NCBI GenBank assembly: GCA_900323505.1
Contig: OOIN01000011.1
Span: 124,001-188,000, forward strand
Direction of reading: 5' to 3'
DNA from: Ustilago trichophora
Taxonomy: Eukaryota > Basidiomycota > Ustilaginomycetes > Ustilaginales > Ustilaginaceae
DNA length: 64,000 nt
Part shown: positions 31,891-42,963 of the stretch, in pieces
Numbering within the stretch: position 1 is the stretch's first letter
Layout: each line of letters opens with the position of its first letter
Made by a program: the position numbers and the translations under genes
The notes under the pieces: generated by a model
What the model was told of the DNA's origin: nothing
Databases searched by the model: none
The model's input: the letters and a program-made list of their open reading frames with translations, nothing else

Positions 31891-34800
31891 CTTCTTTGAT
31901 TCAGCCACTTCTGTAAAAGCCGAGATAACAAGGTTATGTATGGTAAGATGAAAACCAGTGTGTTGATGATGGTGTAATATCGGTGAATATGTCGATCGAT
32001 GAGGTGTATGAAAAGGGGTCGGACATCTTAACTGGCTCGGTGACGGGTTGCAAAAGAAAGGTTTTCCAAAAGGAGAGATGTGAACTTCTACCCGGACCTA
32101 GCCCTTCCTTTTACCGCAACCGCTACCCACGGCTCTTCCTTAAAGCGAGGCAGAAAGGAGGCGAGGCTAGGCCAAGCGATATTACTTACTGTAGAACAGT
32201 TCAGGGGTTTGCGGTTTGCTAAAAAGTTCCCATGCGAGGCGCTTGTCCGAGCTGCAGCCGCGTCGAACTTGTTGGCGCGTCAGTCGCGTAAATTACATGT
32301 CTATTTAGCTCTCACGCCACATCGTCCAAACACGACGCGATCCAAACCAACCTCGACGTCGGACGCGTAAAGTGCATGCAGGGAGATGCATGTCTCACTC
32401 CAACCCGCATCCACTTACAGTCACACCACGTTTCTTCACCATCGCTGCGCTGCATGGTACTGTCGCACGCTGCAGGATGGGATTTTTCAACATCTTTCCT
32501 TTTCCCCCTCCCACATCCTCTTCGCTTGACTTTGGTCCGTTCCGCGTAGCACAACCATCAACGCCGCCCGTCGGAGTGATACCTTACAAGATGCAGTTTG
32601 CGATCTCTACACTTTCTGAATAATCCTTTTTTTTTGCCGTGTTCTTGTTCAGAACTGAAAGGATTTGGAGAGATGCGGGGGAATTCCTTTCACAAAATCC
32701 AACCGCAACTTCCTTCTTGTTGGCTGAATTTGGCAATTTCTCTCCTAGTTTCGCATGCCACACGACTGGAATTTCAACCGTCCTTATTCTTGAAAGAAAT
32801 ATTCCCACAAAAGAGCAGGTTTGCATGCGCCTAGAAAACTAGTCCCCGAGAGTGCGAGCGCTTGGACCCTTTCAAACCTCTTGTCTTTTGTCCCGCTAAA
32901 AACAGTAGAGCGCAACAGGACGGTTGGCCGGCTCGCAAAGTGGGCCTTGTAGGCGAGGAATAAGTTAGAGGCAAGCTTGATCGCTGTGTGCATGTGTGTA
33001 GTTGTGGGGGAAGATGCAGCTCTTACGATGGGTCTCCTGGCTGTCTGTCTGGCTGGTTGGCTGACATGAATACGATCAGGATAGTGCTCAGCTCAGAACA
33101 AAAGGAGGCGTGTTGCTGAGTGAGGACAGCGTGAGTTGCGGATCAGCTGGCAAAGCAAAGAGAAAGGGAAAGGGAGAGGGAGAGGGGCGTGCGTGTGTGG
33201 GTATGTGGCTTGATCCCCGTTAATGCTAGCGTATCGAGCTCACACACGGAGGCAGAGAGAGGGAGAGAGAGAGAGAAAGAGAAGCAACGGCTCGCTTGAC
33301 TGCTTCCTCACACTTGCTTCTCATGCGTCGGCCTTTCTCCCCAGCTTTTTCGCGGTGTGGATGTCCCGTTCGCGCATAACACTCACTTATCGCTGCAAGC
33401 CGTCCTTTCCGCCCGTCGCTGCTCCTTTTGGACTGTGTCAGTATCGGTGTCTGTTGTGTTCCTGCTGATGACCAGCGTGCGAGCTAGTACAGTGTCGCCC
33501 AGCTCTGAATCGTCGGAGTCAAGGGGGATGTTTAGGCTACGATATTGTGCATTGGGTCTCGTGTGCCACCGCCGCTGCTATCCGTCCTGTCAACATTCAG
33601 CATCTACCCTCTCTGCTCTTGCGCCTCTTGCAAAGAAGAAAGATTCATAGGTGTGGTTCGTGCCTGTCTTGATCTCGAGAGTCGATATCGGTCGGCGCCT
33701 TTGGAATCCTTGGCCTGCTCGCTCGACTTGCTGCACGCCATCTGCACACTGCTTGCACTTGCTCCGCCTTTCCTTCTTGTCAACTCTGGACCCCATGGTT
33801 CATCATTCAGTCTCTTGGCTCCCATTCCAATCTGTCGTCTCTCGACATCATCTCCATTATCATTCACTACCATCATCTCTCACCAATCTTTCCCCCCCCC
33901 CTTTGCTTGCTTCCCTTCGAGTCGATATCGATCTCAATCCAGTATCTTGTTTCGTCTTGCATCTTTTGCTCTCAACCATCTCTGCAATTGCAAAGACGCT
34001 GCACTCAGTGACGATCACCTACCAGCTTTAGCGACAACCTCGCGGCATCCTCGTTGGTGTTTCCTCCCCCACATTCACTTGATCTCCCTCTTCACCATCT
34101 AGCTGGACCAACACCTTCCTACGGCTACTTGATCGACTCGCAGCTGTCAACTGTGCCAATTTTGCCGGCGGACATCCATCTTTTTTAACCTTCAGTTGCA
34201 TACAACCCTGCATCTCAGGCCAGCGCCATCACCATCGCATCTAACAACCTCGATCGGTACCTCCCGACAGTTGGTCGAGCTTATCGCAAAAACACCATTC
34301 AAATTGTACGCAATACACCTCCCAAAAGTGGAAAGCGGCGCAAAGTGGAATTCCAACACTGCACTTTTTTTTACTTCCTGACGCACGCTTCTTTAGTTGC
34401 ACGCCCAAATCGAAATCACACACGCACCGCACCGCATCGCATCACATCACATCGCGGCATACAACAGGCACACCCAATTTGGATCGCAATTTCGCACTCT
34501 CCAATCCCAAATCACTTTTCTGAATTGCTTCCTCTGCAGTCACATCGGTTCACGTCACATTCCAATCCGATTCGTTTCCCTTTGATATTGTCACCACCTC
34601 TCTGCATTTTGCTTTGCTTCCTCCCTTCCCTCTCTATCATCACCGGGCATCTCTCGCTTCTCCTTGTTCGGATCCTCTTTCTTCTTTTGGTGTTACGCTG
34701 CAATCCTTGCTGGAACAGTTCCAAGTCAAAGAGTCCAAACAAGGTGAATCCGAGATCTCTCCGAGGATCGCAAAAATCTTCAACACTAAGGCTTCTCTCT

Positions 34801-35219
34801 CGCTGGTCGTTGGTTGCCTTTGCTTTCGTCTCTTTTTGCCCCCCTCCTGCCCTGCATCAAGACGCATTACAGTCAAAGGTACGTAGTATAGTAAGAGCCG
34901 TTCCCCTTTGTTCCTTTTTTTCAGCAGCGCTCGGTGGGACCGACGCTCGAATGACGCCCGTGTGGCTCATGCCGGCCAATTCATGTGACGCAGCCCACCG
35001 CCTTTGTCTTTGATCCACGCACCGCCTTCATCACTCTGTTCAAAGACACAAACTTTTCCATATCTTTTCCCACCGCGACCGTCGACATCATCTTTCAAAA
35101 GACCCTTTCGCTAACATCTACTTTCCCACCTTGACTTTCACTTTTCTTCTTCTTCATCTTTCACTTACCCTGGTCGTGCATCTTGATCGCAATCCACTCG
35201 TCTCGATGCCTTGATCATT

Positions 35220-38200
35220 ATGCCGCGGTCTCATCCTTATCTCGACCCTACCTCACCGTCACCATCGCCCGCATCGCTCTCACCACTTGCAGCTGCGCCT
35301 TTTTGCAACATGACGAGCGCACTCTCGCCATCGATGGTCAACATTCAGGTCCCCTTTGCAGCAGATGCTGGTCATCTCAAACCTCTTTCCCAGTCTCGCA
35401 CTTCGTCACCTTCGCCTCAGAAAAAGCAGCGTCACTCGTCTTCCAAGAAAATATCGACAGCATCTCCAGCACCCTCGTCCTCTTCAACTTCGTCCCCACT
35501 CAAAAGGTCAAAGAAGTCCTTCAAGCGCACTTCCAGCACCGCCAGCATCATGGACGCCGTCATGAACTCGAGAGCCGCTACCGATCACGACTCGGTCCCC
35601 GCTTACGGTCTCGGCCTTCCCATGTCCACTTCCAACCTCTTCGAGTATAGCCGCTCTTCGCCCTTTGCCTCATCCTCGCAGACGACCCTTGCCGATCTCG
35701 AAAACGAGGATGCCGTCAAGGTGCTCTCCACCCCTCGTCGCGGAAAGAGGGTCGGCAACGTCGACATGGGCTGGGAATCTCCCATCGGCGACCGCACCCC
35801 GACGGCTGCGTCGGTTGCTGCCGCTGCTGCCCCTCACACTTTGCCGAAACGAGCTTCGCGAGCTTTGCAGAGCGCTGCGCTTGATGCATCGCCGAGTAAG
35901 CGCAAAGCTTCCACCGCTTTTGCTTCAGAGCTTCGTGCATCGCAGCGCAGCCTCGTCGACACGGCTGGCTGGGCCTCGGCCGCCATGATCAGCTCGGTGC
36001 CTTTGTCAGAAGATCGCATCAAGAGCTCGCCCGGCTTCTCGCCACGCTTTATCCCCGAGCCCGTCATGACAGGTCTCGCCACAACAGAGACACGCGACCC
36101 CTTCTCGGCCTTTGTCGTAGATGCGTCACCCGTCGTCAGCCAGAGCGCCAAGCTCGTGCCTGTCGAGGTGGAAGGCCTTGGCCGTGTGGCGGTGCATCGC
36201 GACTTTGCGCAGCAGATCTCGGATCACCCTCCCATCCCAGATCGTTTTGCATCAAGGCGATTCTCGACCTCTTCTGAGCGTGATGCTCTGCTTCTAAGAG
36301 GATCCGACTCGGAAGACTCGGCAGCTCGCAGCGAAAATGGATCTTCGACAGATCCCACTTCGGCAGGCACACCGTGCCCCTCGGGCATCTCGCCCAGCTT
36401 TTCGCTCTCCTCGCAATTCCCTGCCTCGGAGCCACCCTCGCCCGTCAAGAAGATGGTCAGATCCACTCAAGACTCCGACGACATCGGTGCCGACGCGCAG
36501 AAGGCCTTGATGGCTCTCATGCGCATGGGTGGCGTCGACGCCGCAAGACAGCAGGACGACAAGCTGTACCGTCCGCGACTGGGCGGCAGCACCAACAACA
36601 CCAGTTCCAGCGCTCAACTCCCCACCCTTGACTGGCCCGACTGCCCAAGTGGTCCCTGGTCTGCTGCTGGTCGCCACATTGACGAGCTGAAACAGAAACG
36701 CCGTCAGGGCATCCAGCGCTGGCTCGAAGTCGAGTCGAGCGACGAGACTGATGTGGAGACCAAGGAAACTTCCGACGCTGCCTTCCGACACCATCCTATG
36801 GTCGCCAAGGCCTTGCTTGACCGTGCACGCAAGCAACAACGTGCTCAGCTTGCTGCTGCTGCCGTTGCCGCTGCGACCACGCGCAGCCCCTCCAAGCGAG
36901 GCCGAAAGTCCAAGCACCAGCAGCTGCTGCGCGTCAGCGAGACGCCTTCCAAGCGACGTGGACGCAAACCCAAGGCGCCTGCTTCTGCAGCAAGCTCGAC
37001 ACGCAAGTCGGTGGCAACAGGTGCTTCGTTGGCACGATCCAACACCAGCGCCACCTTTGGCTGCAAGTGCGGCATTGATGATGATTCCATCATCATGGTT
37101 CAGTGCGATGGATGCAAGCGCTGGCTCCATCTGCCCTGTGTTGGCATCAACACGGTCAACGATCTCGACGATGAATGGTTCTGCGACGACTGCTGCGATG
37201 CCGCGCTCACCGAGCATCTGTCGCCTGCCTCGTCCCTGCCTACCTCGGTCTCATCCTACGCACACCTCAGCACGCCTGAAGCGATTGAAGCGGTGCTTTC
37301 GGGCCAGGAACCTGTCTTCACTCTTCCTAGCGGCACACCGATTCACCGTCACGGCGTTGCTGTTTCGTCGTCGATCGCGTTGGCGCCCAGCCCACCTCTG
37401 TTGTCGGTGGGTGATCGTGGCGGACGCAGCACCGTCAAGCGTCAGGGTCAGGGACGTTCGCGCGCCGAGCGTGTCGGCTGGAGGATGAACGAGCCTGGAT
37501 CGCCGCTTGCCCGCAAGAGCACGACTGCCTCGTCAGGAGTCCGACCTGCTGTGCCCGAAACCCCATCCAAGTCGAGCGAAGCTACCGCCGACTTTACGGA
37601 CGCCAGCACCACCCCGAGTCTGCTCGCTGGCTTCTCTCGCGCCGATTGGGAACCCACTCGTGGCAGCAAGAGGTCTGAGCGTCAGACTACGCCGCCTCGT
37701 ATGGTGGGGATGAGCACACCCAGCCGCCACGCTTCGGGACGCAAGCCGAGTCACTCGGGTCCGCTTTCGCTGGGTCTCGGAGATGACGAGGCGGTGCACG
37801 CCGACGTGTTTTCCACTCCCTCTCGACTTGCTTCCGGTGGGTCTTGGGCTTACCGTGCAGGTGCCCAGCCTCTTGGCAGTCAGACTCCTTCGCGTTCAGG
37901 CGGACGTCATCAGCGAGTCGACTCGTTCAGCGGCGGATTGTTGTCGACCCCTGGACGCGACTTTTTATCAGGTGCGTTTGGAACCGAGCCTTCCACCAGC
38001 ATGCCCAGCCTAGTCTACAGCAGCGGGTACGTGGATGGCTTTGACGACCACCTCAGCGGCGAAGCCTTCTACAGTGGCAGCAACAGCCGAGCTTGGCAAC
38101 TGCAATCACCCACCTCGAGCACTCGCGCCGCCCGTGCCCGCCAACCATCTGGCTTTGGCACTCCTTGGTCTTCTTCCCTCCTCAAAACGCCCGAGTTGCA

Positions 38201-38582
38201 ACCTCGCCAGCCCAACACCTCCTCGATGCGCGGCGGAAGGTTTGACACCAGCGACGACTTCCCTCCTTCCTCATCGCCTTTCCCCCGAACACCCACTTTC
38301 GACATGAGCAGCCCTCGCTTCATCGGCCATGGCAGCTCGCATCCTCACTATGGTGGAGCCCACGAGCGACAGCCAAGCCATCTCGGACTGGGTCTGCCAT
38401 CCGGCTCCACCGCCAGATTGCACAAGGCTCTCGGTGCCGATCTGAACAAGGGCAGGGGTGACAGATCGCTCAGCATCTCCAGTGCCAATGGCAACGCGAA
38501 CAAGCATCGTCAAGTCTCAACAGAGGTACCCATGGGATTGGGGATCGGGTTGGATCTGGATGATGTGCTGGATTGGTCTTAA
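35220..38582 (+). CDS. PHD-finger protein with basic AT-hook-like motifs
   Basis: An intronless frame giving 1120 aa from the ATG at 35220. A PHD zinc finger occupies residues 615-658 (FGCKCGIDDDSIIMVQCDGC; later WFCDDCC) with Cys4-His-Cys3 ligands; such fingers read histone H3 tails, often methylated Lys4. Just before it are short basic motifs, KRGRKSKH and KRRGRKPKAP (about 555-585), similar to AT-hooks that bind the minor groove of AT-rich DNA. The remainder is Ser/Pro/Thr-rich and probably disordered, with repeated TPSR or TPSK tetrapeptides, especially after residue 820, which fit proline-directed kinase sites. I infer a nuclear chromatin-associated protein. Whether it belongs to a Set3-, Rpd3- or other complex cannot be told. 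The start is uncertain because the leader is open upstream; the preferred Met is the first ATG. Confidence 0.85.
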   Translation: MPRSHPYLDPTSPSPSPASLSPLAAAPFCNMTSALSPSMVNIQVPFAADAGHLKPLSQSRTSSPSPQKKQRHSSSKKISTASPAPSSSSTSSPLKRSKKSFKRTSSTASIMDAVMNSRAATDHDSVPAYGLGLPMSTSNLFEYSRSSPFASSSQTTLADLENEDAVKVLSTPRRGKRVGNVDMGWESPIGDRTPTAASVAAAAAPHTLPKRASRALQSAALDASPSKRKASTAFASELRASQRSLVDTAGWASAAMISSVPLSEDRIKSSPGFSPRFIPEPVMTGLATTETRDPFSAFVVDASPVVSQSAKLVPVEVEGLGRVAVHRDFAQQISDHPPIPDRFASRRFSTSSERDALLLRGSDSEDSAARSENGSSTDPTSAGTPCPSGISPSFSLSSQFPASEPPSPVKKMVRSTQDSDDIGADAQKALMALMRMGGVDAARQQDDKLYRPRLGGSTNNTSSSAQLPTLDWPDCPSGPWSAAGRHIDELKQKRRQGIQRWLEVESSDETDVETKETSDAAFRHHPMVAKALLDRARKQQRAQLAAAAVAAATTRSPSKRGRKSKHQQLLRVSETPSKRRGRKPKAPASAASSTRKSVATGASLARSNTSATFGCKCGIDDDSIIMVQCDGCKRWLHLPCVGINTVNDLDDEWFCDDCCDAALTEHLSPASSLPTSVSSYAHLSTPEAIEAVLSGQEPVFTLPSGTPIHRHGVAVSSSIALAPSPPLLSVGDRGGRSTVKRQGQGRSRAERVGWRMNEPGSPLARKSTTASSGVRPAVPETPSKSSEATADFTDASTTPSLLAGFSRADWEPTRGSKRSERQTTPPRMVGMSTPSRHASGRKPSHSGPLSLGLGDDEAVHADVFSTPSRLASGGSWAYRAGAQPLGSQTPSRSGGRHQRVDSFSGGLLSTPGRDFLSGAFGTEPSTSMPSLVYSSGYVDGFDDHLSGEAFYSGSNSRAWQLQSPTSSTRAARARQPSGFGTPWSSSLLKTPELQPRQPNTSSMRGGRFDTSDDFPPSSSPFPRTPTFDMSSPRFIGHGSSHPHYGGAHERQPSHLGLGLPSGSTARLHKALGADLNKGRGDRSLSISSANGNANKHRQVSTEVPMGLGIGLDLDDVLDWS

Positions 38583-38870
38583 TTACCACGCTGTTCCTTG
38601 TTTTTCAGCGAAGCTTCCATACTTTCATCAGCTTTTTTTTCTCTCTCTTTAATCCCAGTTGATTCGGTTTCTTTTTCAATCTGAGGTTGTGCCTAGGCTG
38701 TGTGTAGAGATGTTTTAAGAGTATGAGGTGACGTTGAGGGCGAGTCTGTGCGGTGCGGGAAACGGAATTCGGAAGAAGAACCCAACAGGGTTCAGCGTTG
38801 TGGAGGAAAAAGTGACACTTTGCAAAACTCTTTCCTTTCCTCCCCGTTTCCTTTCACTTGATCCACCTAC

Positions 38871-38939
<69 letters not shown>

Positions 38940-39172
38940 AAGGTCGACAACCTGCACGCTACCTCTTCTTCCCCTCCCCAGCGACTCTTTAGCGCAGTCA
39001 GATTTTGAAAGCGTTGACATCGGAGAGACTCGCTATCTTCCGTCCCTCCTCCCTCCTCAACCGCAACGGTCGACGCAATCGTCTTGGCACACCATCAGCA
39101 CTCTAACCCAGGCATGCTGTTCGCTTAAGCCACCCCGACACCCGCACGAACCACGTTGAAAGCCTCATCAAA
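38583..39172. other. intergenic region between PHD gene and TEL2
   Basis: About 590 bases; holds the PHD-gene 3' end, a long AC microsatellite and the TEL2 promoter. No gene is supported. Confidence 0.45.
38874..38937. repeat. (AC)32 microsatellite
   Basis: Sixty-four bases of uninterrupted AC repeat ending about 235 bases before the TEL2 ATG, preceded directly by a CTACAGT motif. Confidence 0.95.
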
Positions 39173-42100
39173 ATGGATCCGGGCTCAGCAACCACCTCCG
39201 ACCCACGGGCTTTGAGGAGGGAGTTCCAGGCGATAACACAAGGCACGAAACGCTTCGTCGATCCTTCAGAAGTCATCTCAACATATACCGAACCACTTAG
39301 CCGTCTATTTGGCGGTAATTCCCTGCCAGATAGCCTCAAGACAACCCCTCAACTCCTCTCAACATGCTCGTCCGGGAGCAAAGCCGAAAGCGTGGACGTA
39401 CTACTCATCGAAGCCGTGCAAGAATCGTTGCTTCTGCGCACATGCGTAGACTGGGCGGCATCTCTTGATTCGACGCAGCTGCAAGACTTGGTGCAAGTGT
39501 GGATCTTTGGTCCCTCTTCCGCTGGCTATGATGGCGTAAAAGGAGCGATGCAGCAATGTGGCATGCGAACAATCACACGGCTGCTCAGCGCTTCAGTGCA
39601 CCCATTGACGATGGACTGTCTCAAGACGCTCTGCGTGTCCGCTCTGACGCATCTCAGCTTGCCCGCATTGATGGCTGCTGTGGTGGAAGAGCGCAACAAG
39701 GCACGCGCAGACGTGGTGTGGAGCGAGATGCTCAGGTTGATATCTTCGCTACCGGATCGTTTGGCGAATGCTACCCGTGGCCAACTGCCTGAGGGGTTCT
39801 CTGCATCGATGTGGGTGGAAAAGGTGTTGGTGGGTGGCATGGCAGCTTCTCTGCAGGATTCGACTCTGGACGGAAGACGGTTGAGATTGCTCAAAGACGT
39901 GCTATCACGACTGGATAGGTTGGGATACTTGAGCAGAGCGGTTGATAGCGATGGGTGCGGATTCTGGGTTGCTCTTCTCCGGTATTCGCTGCTGCACGAA
40001 GGGGTGGCACAGAACTGGTCGAGGCTGCGTGGGATACTGGGTAGAAATCTAAGGGTCAAGTTGGACATCAGCTTGGTGGAGACTTTGCAGTATCTAGCAG
40101 CTCGAAATGGGGCCGCTATAGGCCTGATCACAGCGGGGGAGAGAGCGAGACCAGGTAGCGAGGGTACAGCCTTCCTCGGCAAACCTTCGCACGCCTTTGT
40201 TGGTGCTATAGCCCACATCCTCGACATTCTTTTCAAACAAAAAACTGGAACAGTTGAGGAGGAATCGGATGTCGATTCTGACACTGACACTGACTCTGGC
40301 TCAGTATCGAGGAAGGCGAAGACTTTTACCAGCACGGCACTCTTCCCCGTCGCTCAATCACCACTGTTAGCCTGGGCTTGGGCAACATATCTCTCCACAG
40401 AACCGCCTACTTCCATCCTCAGCTGTATGGAGAGCGTCCTTGACAGATGGTCGGATAGCGCTCGTATTAGCCGATCCGTCCTGAGCGAAGAAGTCTTCCT
40501 GACCACGCTCATCACCTGCCTCTTATCCACCTTGCACGAATCCACTTCCACATCGTCGGCAACCGCATCGCAGCTCGCGGAGCTCTCAAGATCCCGCACA
40601 GTCCTCGATGGAGTATCGGCCCATCTGGCCCATCCAGATCCGACAACAAGACGCATGGGGATGCTCGTGGCCGAACTGCTCAGTGCGAAAACTTCTTCCG
40701 GTGGTGGTGGGAGTGATGGTGGAAAAACAAAGACGTTGAACTTTGGTAGTGGGATTTGGAATGGGACAGGGCAGGGAAGGGAGGAAGCTCGTGTGTTGAG
40801 GGCGCTGGGTGACGCTTGGGAGTTTCATGCCAGGGCTGTTGAGGGTGTGAGGAGGGAGTGGGGTACTGATCAGATTAGGAGTGCTGTTCAGGCGCTTGGA
40901 ATTGGCCAGGTAGGAAAGGAAGACACGAATGAAACGATGGAGGGGAGGGGAGTGATGACGACATTGGAGAAGAAGAAGTCAAAGTCGACACCACCAAAGA
41001 CGAGAAGTCTTCCGAGACGAGTCAATCCGCCTTCTCGTGACGCTACAAAAGCTCGACCGCTGATCACGATGATCGACGATTCCGATGGCTACTCCAAAAC
41101 CGAACAACCTCCACCGCATCGAATCGAACCCCAACCCCAACCCTCTCCCTTGACAATGTTCTCCCGACCCACACACCCCTCATCCCGACCCACGAGACCC
41201 TCCGAATCCACCTCATCTTCAAGCAGCGACGATTCGGACAGCGACTCTGCGGTTGACAGTCGAGAATCAACCATCCACCGCCTAGCAGCCGAACTATCCG
41301 GTCTTTCCCCTTGCGAAGCTGGCAACATCCTCAACACTTCTCCTCTCACCTCTGCTACATCCAAGTCTGCTCGTGGAAAAGCTTCTGGGAAGATCGACGA
41401 TTTTGACGGCGATCGCGAATCTCACGCTCCCCAATTTACCAAGAAAACCTCTCCGCCGGTATACATCTCGCAGCTATCTCCGCTTTTGCGCTCCTCCGAT
41501 CGGTCGTGTATCAGGCTAGCCTTGCATCACGCCTCCCCGCTTATCCGGCGCAAGAGCAGCACGGCCTTGTTCGGAGCAGAGGTTGCCGAGAATGCGGTGG
41601 ATCTGACGTTGAGTCTGGTGGCACTGCACGACAATTTTGGCATCAAAGGGTTCGAACGGTTGAGAAGGGATGCGCTGACGGCGTTGGCGGTGGCGCAGTG
41701 TCAAGTGACGGTGAGCGTGTTGGTGGAACAAGTGTTTGGGAGTCAGTATAGCAACGCACAGAGGGTGGGGATGTTGGGTGCACTTGTGGAGAGTGCGTTG
41801 GAGTTGAGTGGTAAGAAAAGTGAAGGGGAAAACGAGATGGAGAGGAGAGTTGACAAGGTGGTAGCAGGGGTGATTGAGAAAGCGAGAGCTGTAGGGGAGG
41901 ACAAAGTACCCGCTTTGAAGCGCGAGAGAGATCTCAAAGTATCTAATCCGCGCAGCACTAGTGGACAGAGAGGTTTGATTCAAGAAATCACCACCACTAC
42001 CTCTTCCTCGCTCTCCAGACGCACAACTCAGATGGAACACCTGGATACCAAGTGGTCCACACTAGCAGGATCAGTATATCTATTCCCCTTGATCAACCGA

Positions 42101-42643
42101 TACCTTTCCTACCAGGAGCATTTTTCCTCCTCCTCCCGCACTAGGTCGTACCTGGGCGCGGGAACAGCATCGCTCTTCACCTCCGATTCGCACAGCATCT
42201 TTCTCGACACCTTGACGCTTCTCGTCAACCTAACGCCTTTCCACGTTCTACCTTTGGTGACAGCATCGTTGCTCGAGGTTATCTCCATCTCATTCTCCCC
42301 TCGATATGGCTCTGATGTCGATGCGACAAGAGGGGCTTTGGATGTCACCGCATCGTCGTTGAACCTGTTAGCTGTGCTGCTGCATGCCAACATCGAAGCG
42401 GATGGAGGCAAAGCAATGATTCAGGATACATCGAGCGTCGATTGCTCAAGAATCCTACTAGGTGGAGTGCAGGAGATGTTTACCCTTCTCCAAGCATCGG
42501 ATGGTGTGGATGGAGAGAAACAAGGAGGAGGGGTGAGGGGAAAGATTCTCTCTCGTGCTGCGACGGTGCTTTTGTTGATGGATCAGGTCGATGCTATTCG
42601 TCAAGAAGCTATTCGACGGTCGATTGGGTTTGTACCTGTTTAA
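39173..42643 (+). CDS. TEL2: telomere-length-regulation protein Tel2 (TTT complex subunit)
   Basis: An intronless frame of 1156 aa made of alpha-helical, HEAT-like sequence. The C-terminal third carries the conserved Tel2 domain, roughly residues 762-880 (VYISQLSPLLRSSD; later LIRRKSSTALFGAEVAENAV, and FGSQYSNAQRVGMLGALVES). Tel2 works with Tti1 and Tti2 and the Hsp90 system in the cytoplasm to fold and stabilise PI3K-like kinases (ATM/Tel1, ATR/Mec1, TOR, and the Tra1 scaffold). An acidic, Ser-rich loop (about 365-380) and a disordered Pro/Ser-rich linker (about 590-720) make it longer than the yeast protein (688 aa). In yeast and human Tel2 the corresponding linker carries casein-kinase-2 sites that bind the R2TP complex; here SSSSDDSDSDS (near residue 683) is a good candidate for such a site. 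Convergent with ISWI, 320 bases apart. Confidence 0.88.
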   Translation: MDPGSATTSDPRALRREFQAITQGTKRFVDPSEVISTYTEPLSRLFGGNSLPDSLKTTPQLLSTCSSGSKAESVDVLLIEAVQESLLLRTCVDWAASLDSTQLQDLVQVWIFGPSSAGYDGVKGAMQQCGMRTITRLLSASVHPLTMDCLKTLCVSALTHLSLPALMAAVVEERNKARADVVWSEMLRLISSLPDRLANATRGQLPEGFSASMWVEKVLVGGMAASLQDSTLDGRRLRLLKDVLSRLDRLGYLSRAVDSDGCGFWVALLRYSLLHEGVAQNWSRLRGILGRNLRVKLDISLVETLQYLAARNGAAIGLITAGERARPGSEGTAFLGKPSHAFVGAIAHILDILFKQKTGTVEEESDVDSDTDTDSGSVSRKAKTFTSTALFPVAQSPLLAWAWATYLSTEPPTSILSCMESVLDRWSDSARISRSVLSEEVFLTTLITCLLSTLHESTSTSSATASQLAELSRSRTVLDGVSAHLAHPDPTTRRMGMLVAELLSAKTSSGGGGSDGGKTKTLNFGSGIWNGTGQGREEARVLRALGDAWEFHARAVEGVRREWGTDQIRSAVQALGIGQVGKEDTNETMEGRGVMTTLEKKKSKSTPPKTRSLPRRVNPPSRDATKARPLITMIDDSDGYSKTEQPPPHRIEPQPQPSPLTMFSRPTHPSSRPTRPSESTSSSSSDDSDSDSAVDSRESTIHRLAAELSGLSPCEAGNILNTSPLTSATSKSARGKASGKIDDFDGDRESHAPQFTKKTSPPVYISQLSPLLRSSDRSCIRLALHHASPLIRRKSSTALFGAEVAENAVDLTLSLVALHDNFGIKGFERLRRDALTALAVAQCQVTVSVLVEQVFGSQYSNAQRVGMLGALVESALELSGKKSEGENEMERRVDKVVAGVIEKARAVGEDKVPALKRERDLKVSNPRSTSGQRGLIQEITTTTSSSLSRRTTQMEHLDTKWSTLAGSVYLFPLINRYLSYQEHFSSSSRTRSYLGAGTASLFTSDSHSIFLDTLTLLVNLTPFHVLPLVTASLLEVISISFSPRYGSDVDATRGALDVTASSLNLLAVLLHANIEADGGKAMIQDTSSVDCSRILLGGVQEMFTLLQASDGVDGEKQGGGVRGKILSRAATVLLLMDQVDAIRQEAIRRSIGFVPV

Positions 42644-42963
42644 AAGAGGCATTTGTATGCGATCATAGCGAAACGACGAAATGATCAGCTTAAAGGCCGA
42701 ATGCGCTGAGACAGAACTTTTGATCCTGTATCCACACTGAATGCATCTTGAAACATCTTTTCCGCCAGCGATTTGACCAGACTGCCCTCGCGCAGGACTC
42801 TTTTCTGCTTCTTCAACAAGCTTCATGCTTCTTTGAGGATCGTCATCAACCAGCTGGAGCAAGACTTTTCACAAACCCAAAGAAAGCCCCACATTTTTTT
42901 CCCTGGAAGAAAAAAAAAAAAACATGAAATTGCAAAAAGAACCACGACCAAGACAAAAGGTTG
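42644..42963. other. convergent 3' intergenic region, TEL2 / ISWI
   Basis: About 320 bases between two facing stop codons, with an A-rich run near 42909-42922. Only 3' untranslated sequence is expected. Confidence 0.4.

Larger units (their letters stand above)
31145..35219. other. 4-kb gene-poor region upstream of the PHD-finger gene
   Basis: No gene is supported on either strand. Contents in order: 3' end of the coiled-coil gene, two poly-T runs (31651-31692 and 31862-31890), a GA-rich tract (about 33249-33290), then roughly 1.7 kb of pyrimidine-rich sequence (about 33500-35210) that would be the leader or promoter of the PHD gene. Open frames of up to 220 codons in the pyrimidine-rich part encode only Ser/Leu/Phe/Pro-rich sequence. 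Confidence 0.5.

Noticed and set aside
33545..35013. Open frames of 185 and 222 codons in the region before the PHD gene
   Set aside because: They encode only Ser/Leu/Phe/Pro-rich sequence produced by CT-rich DNA and show no domain.
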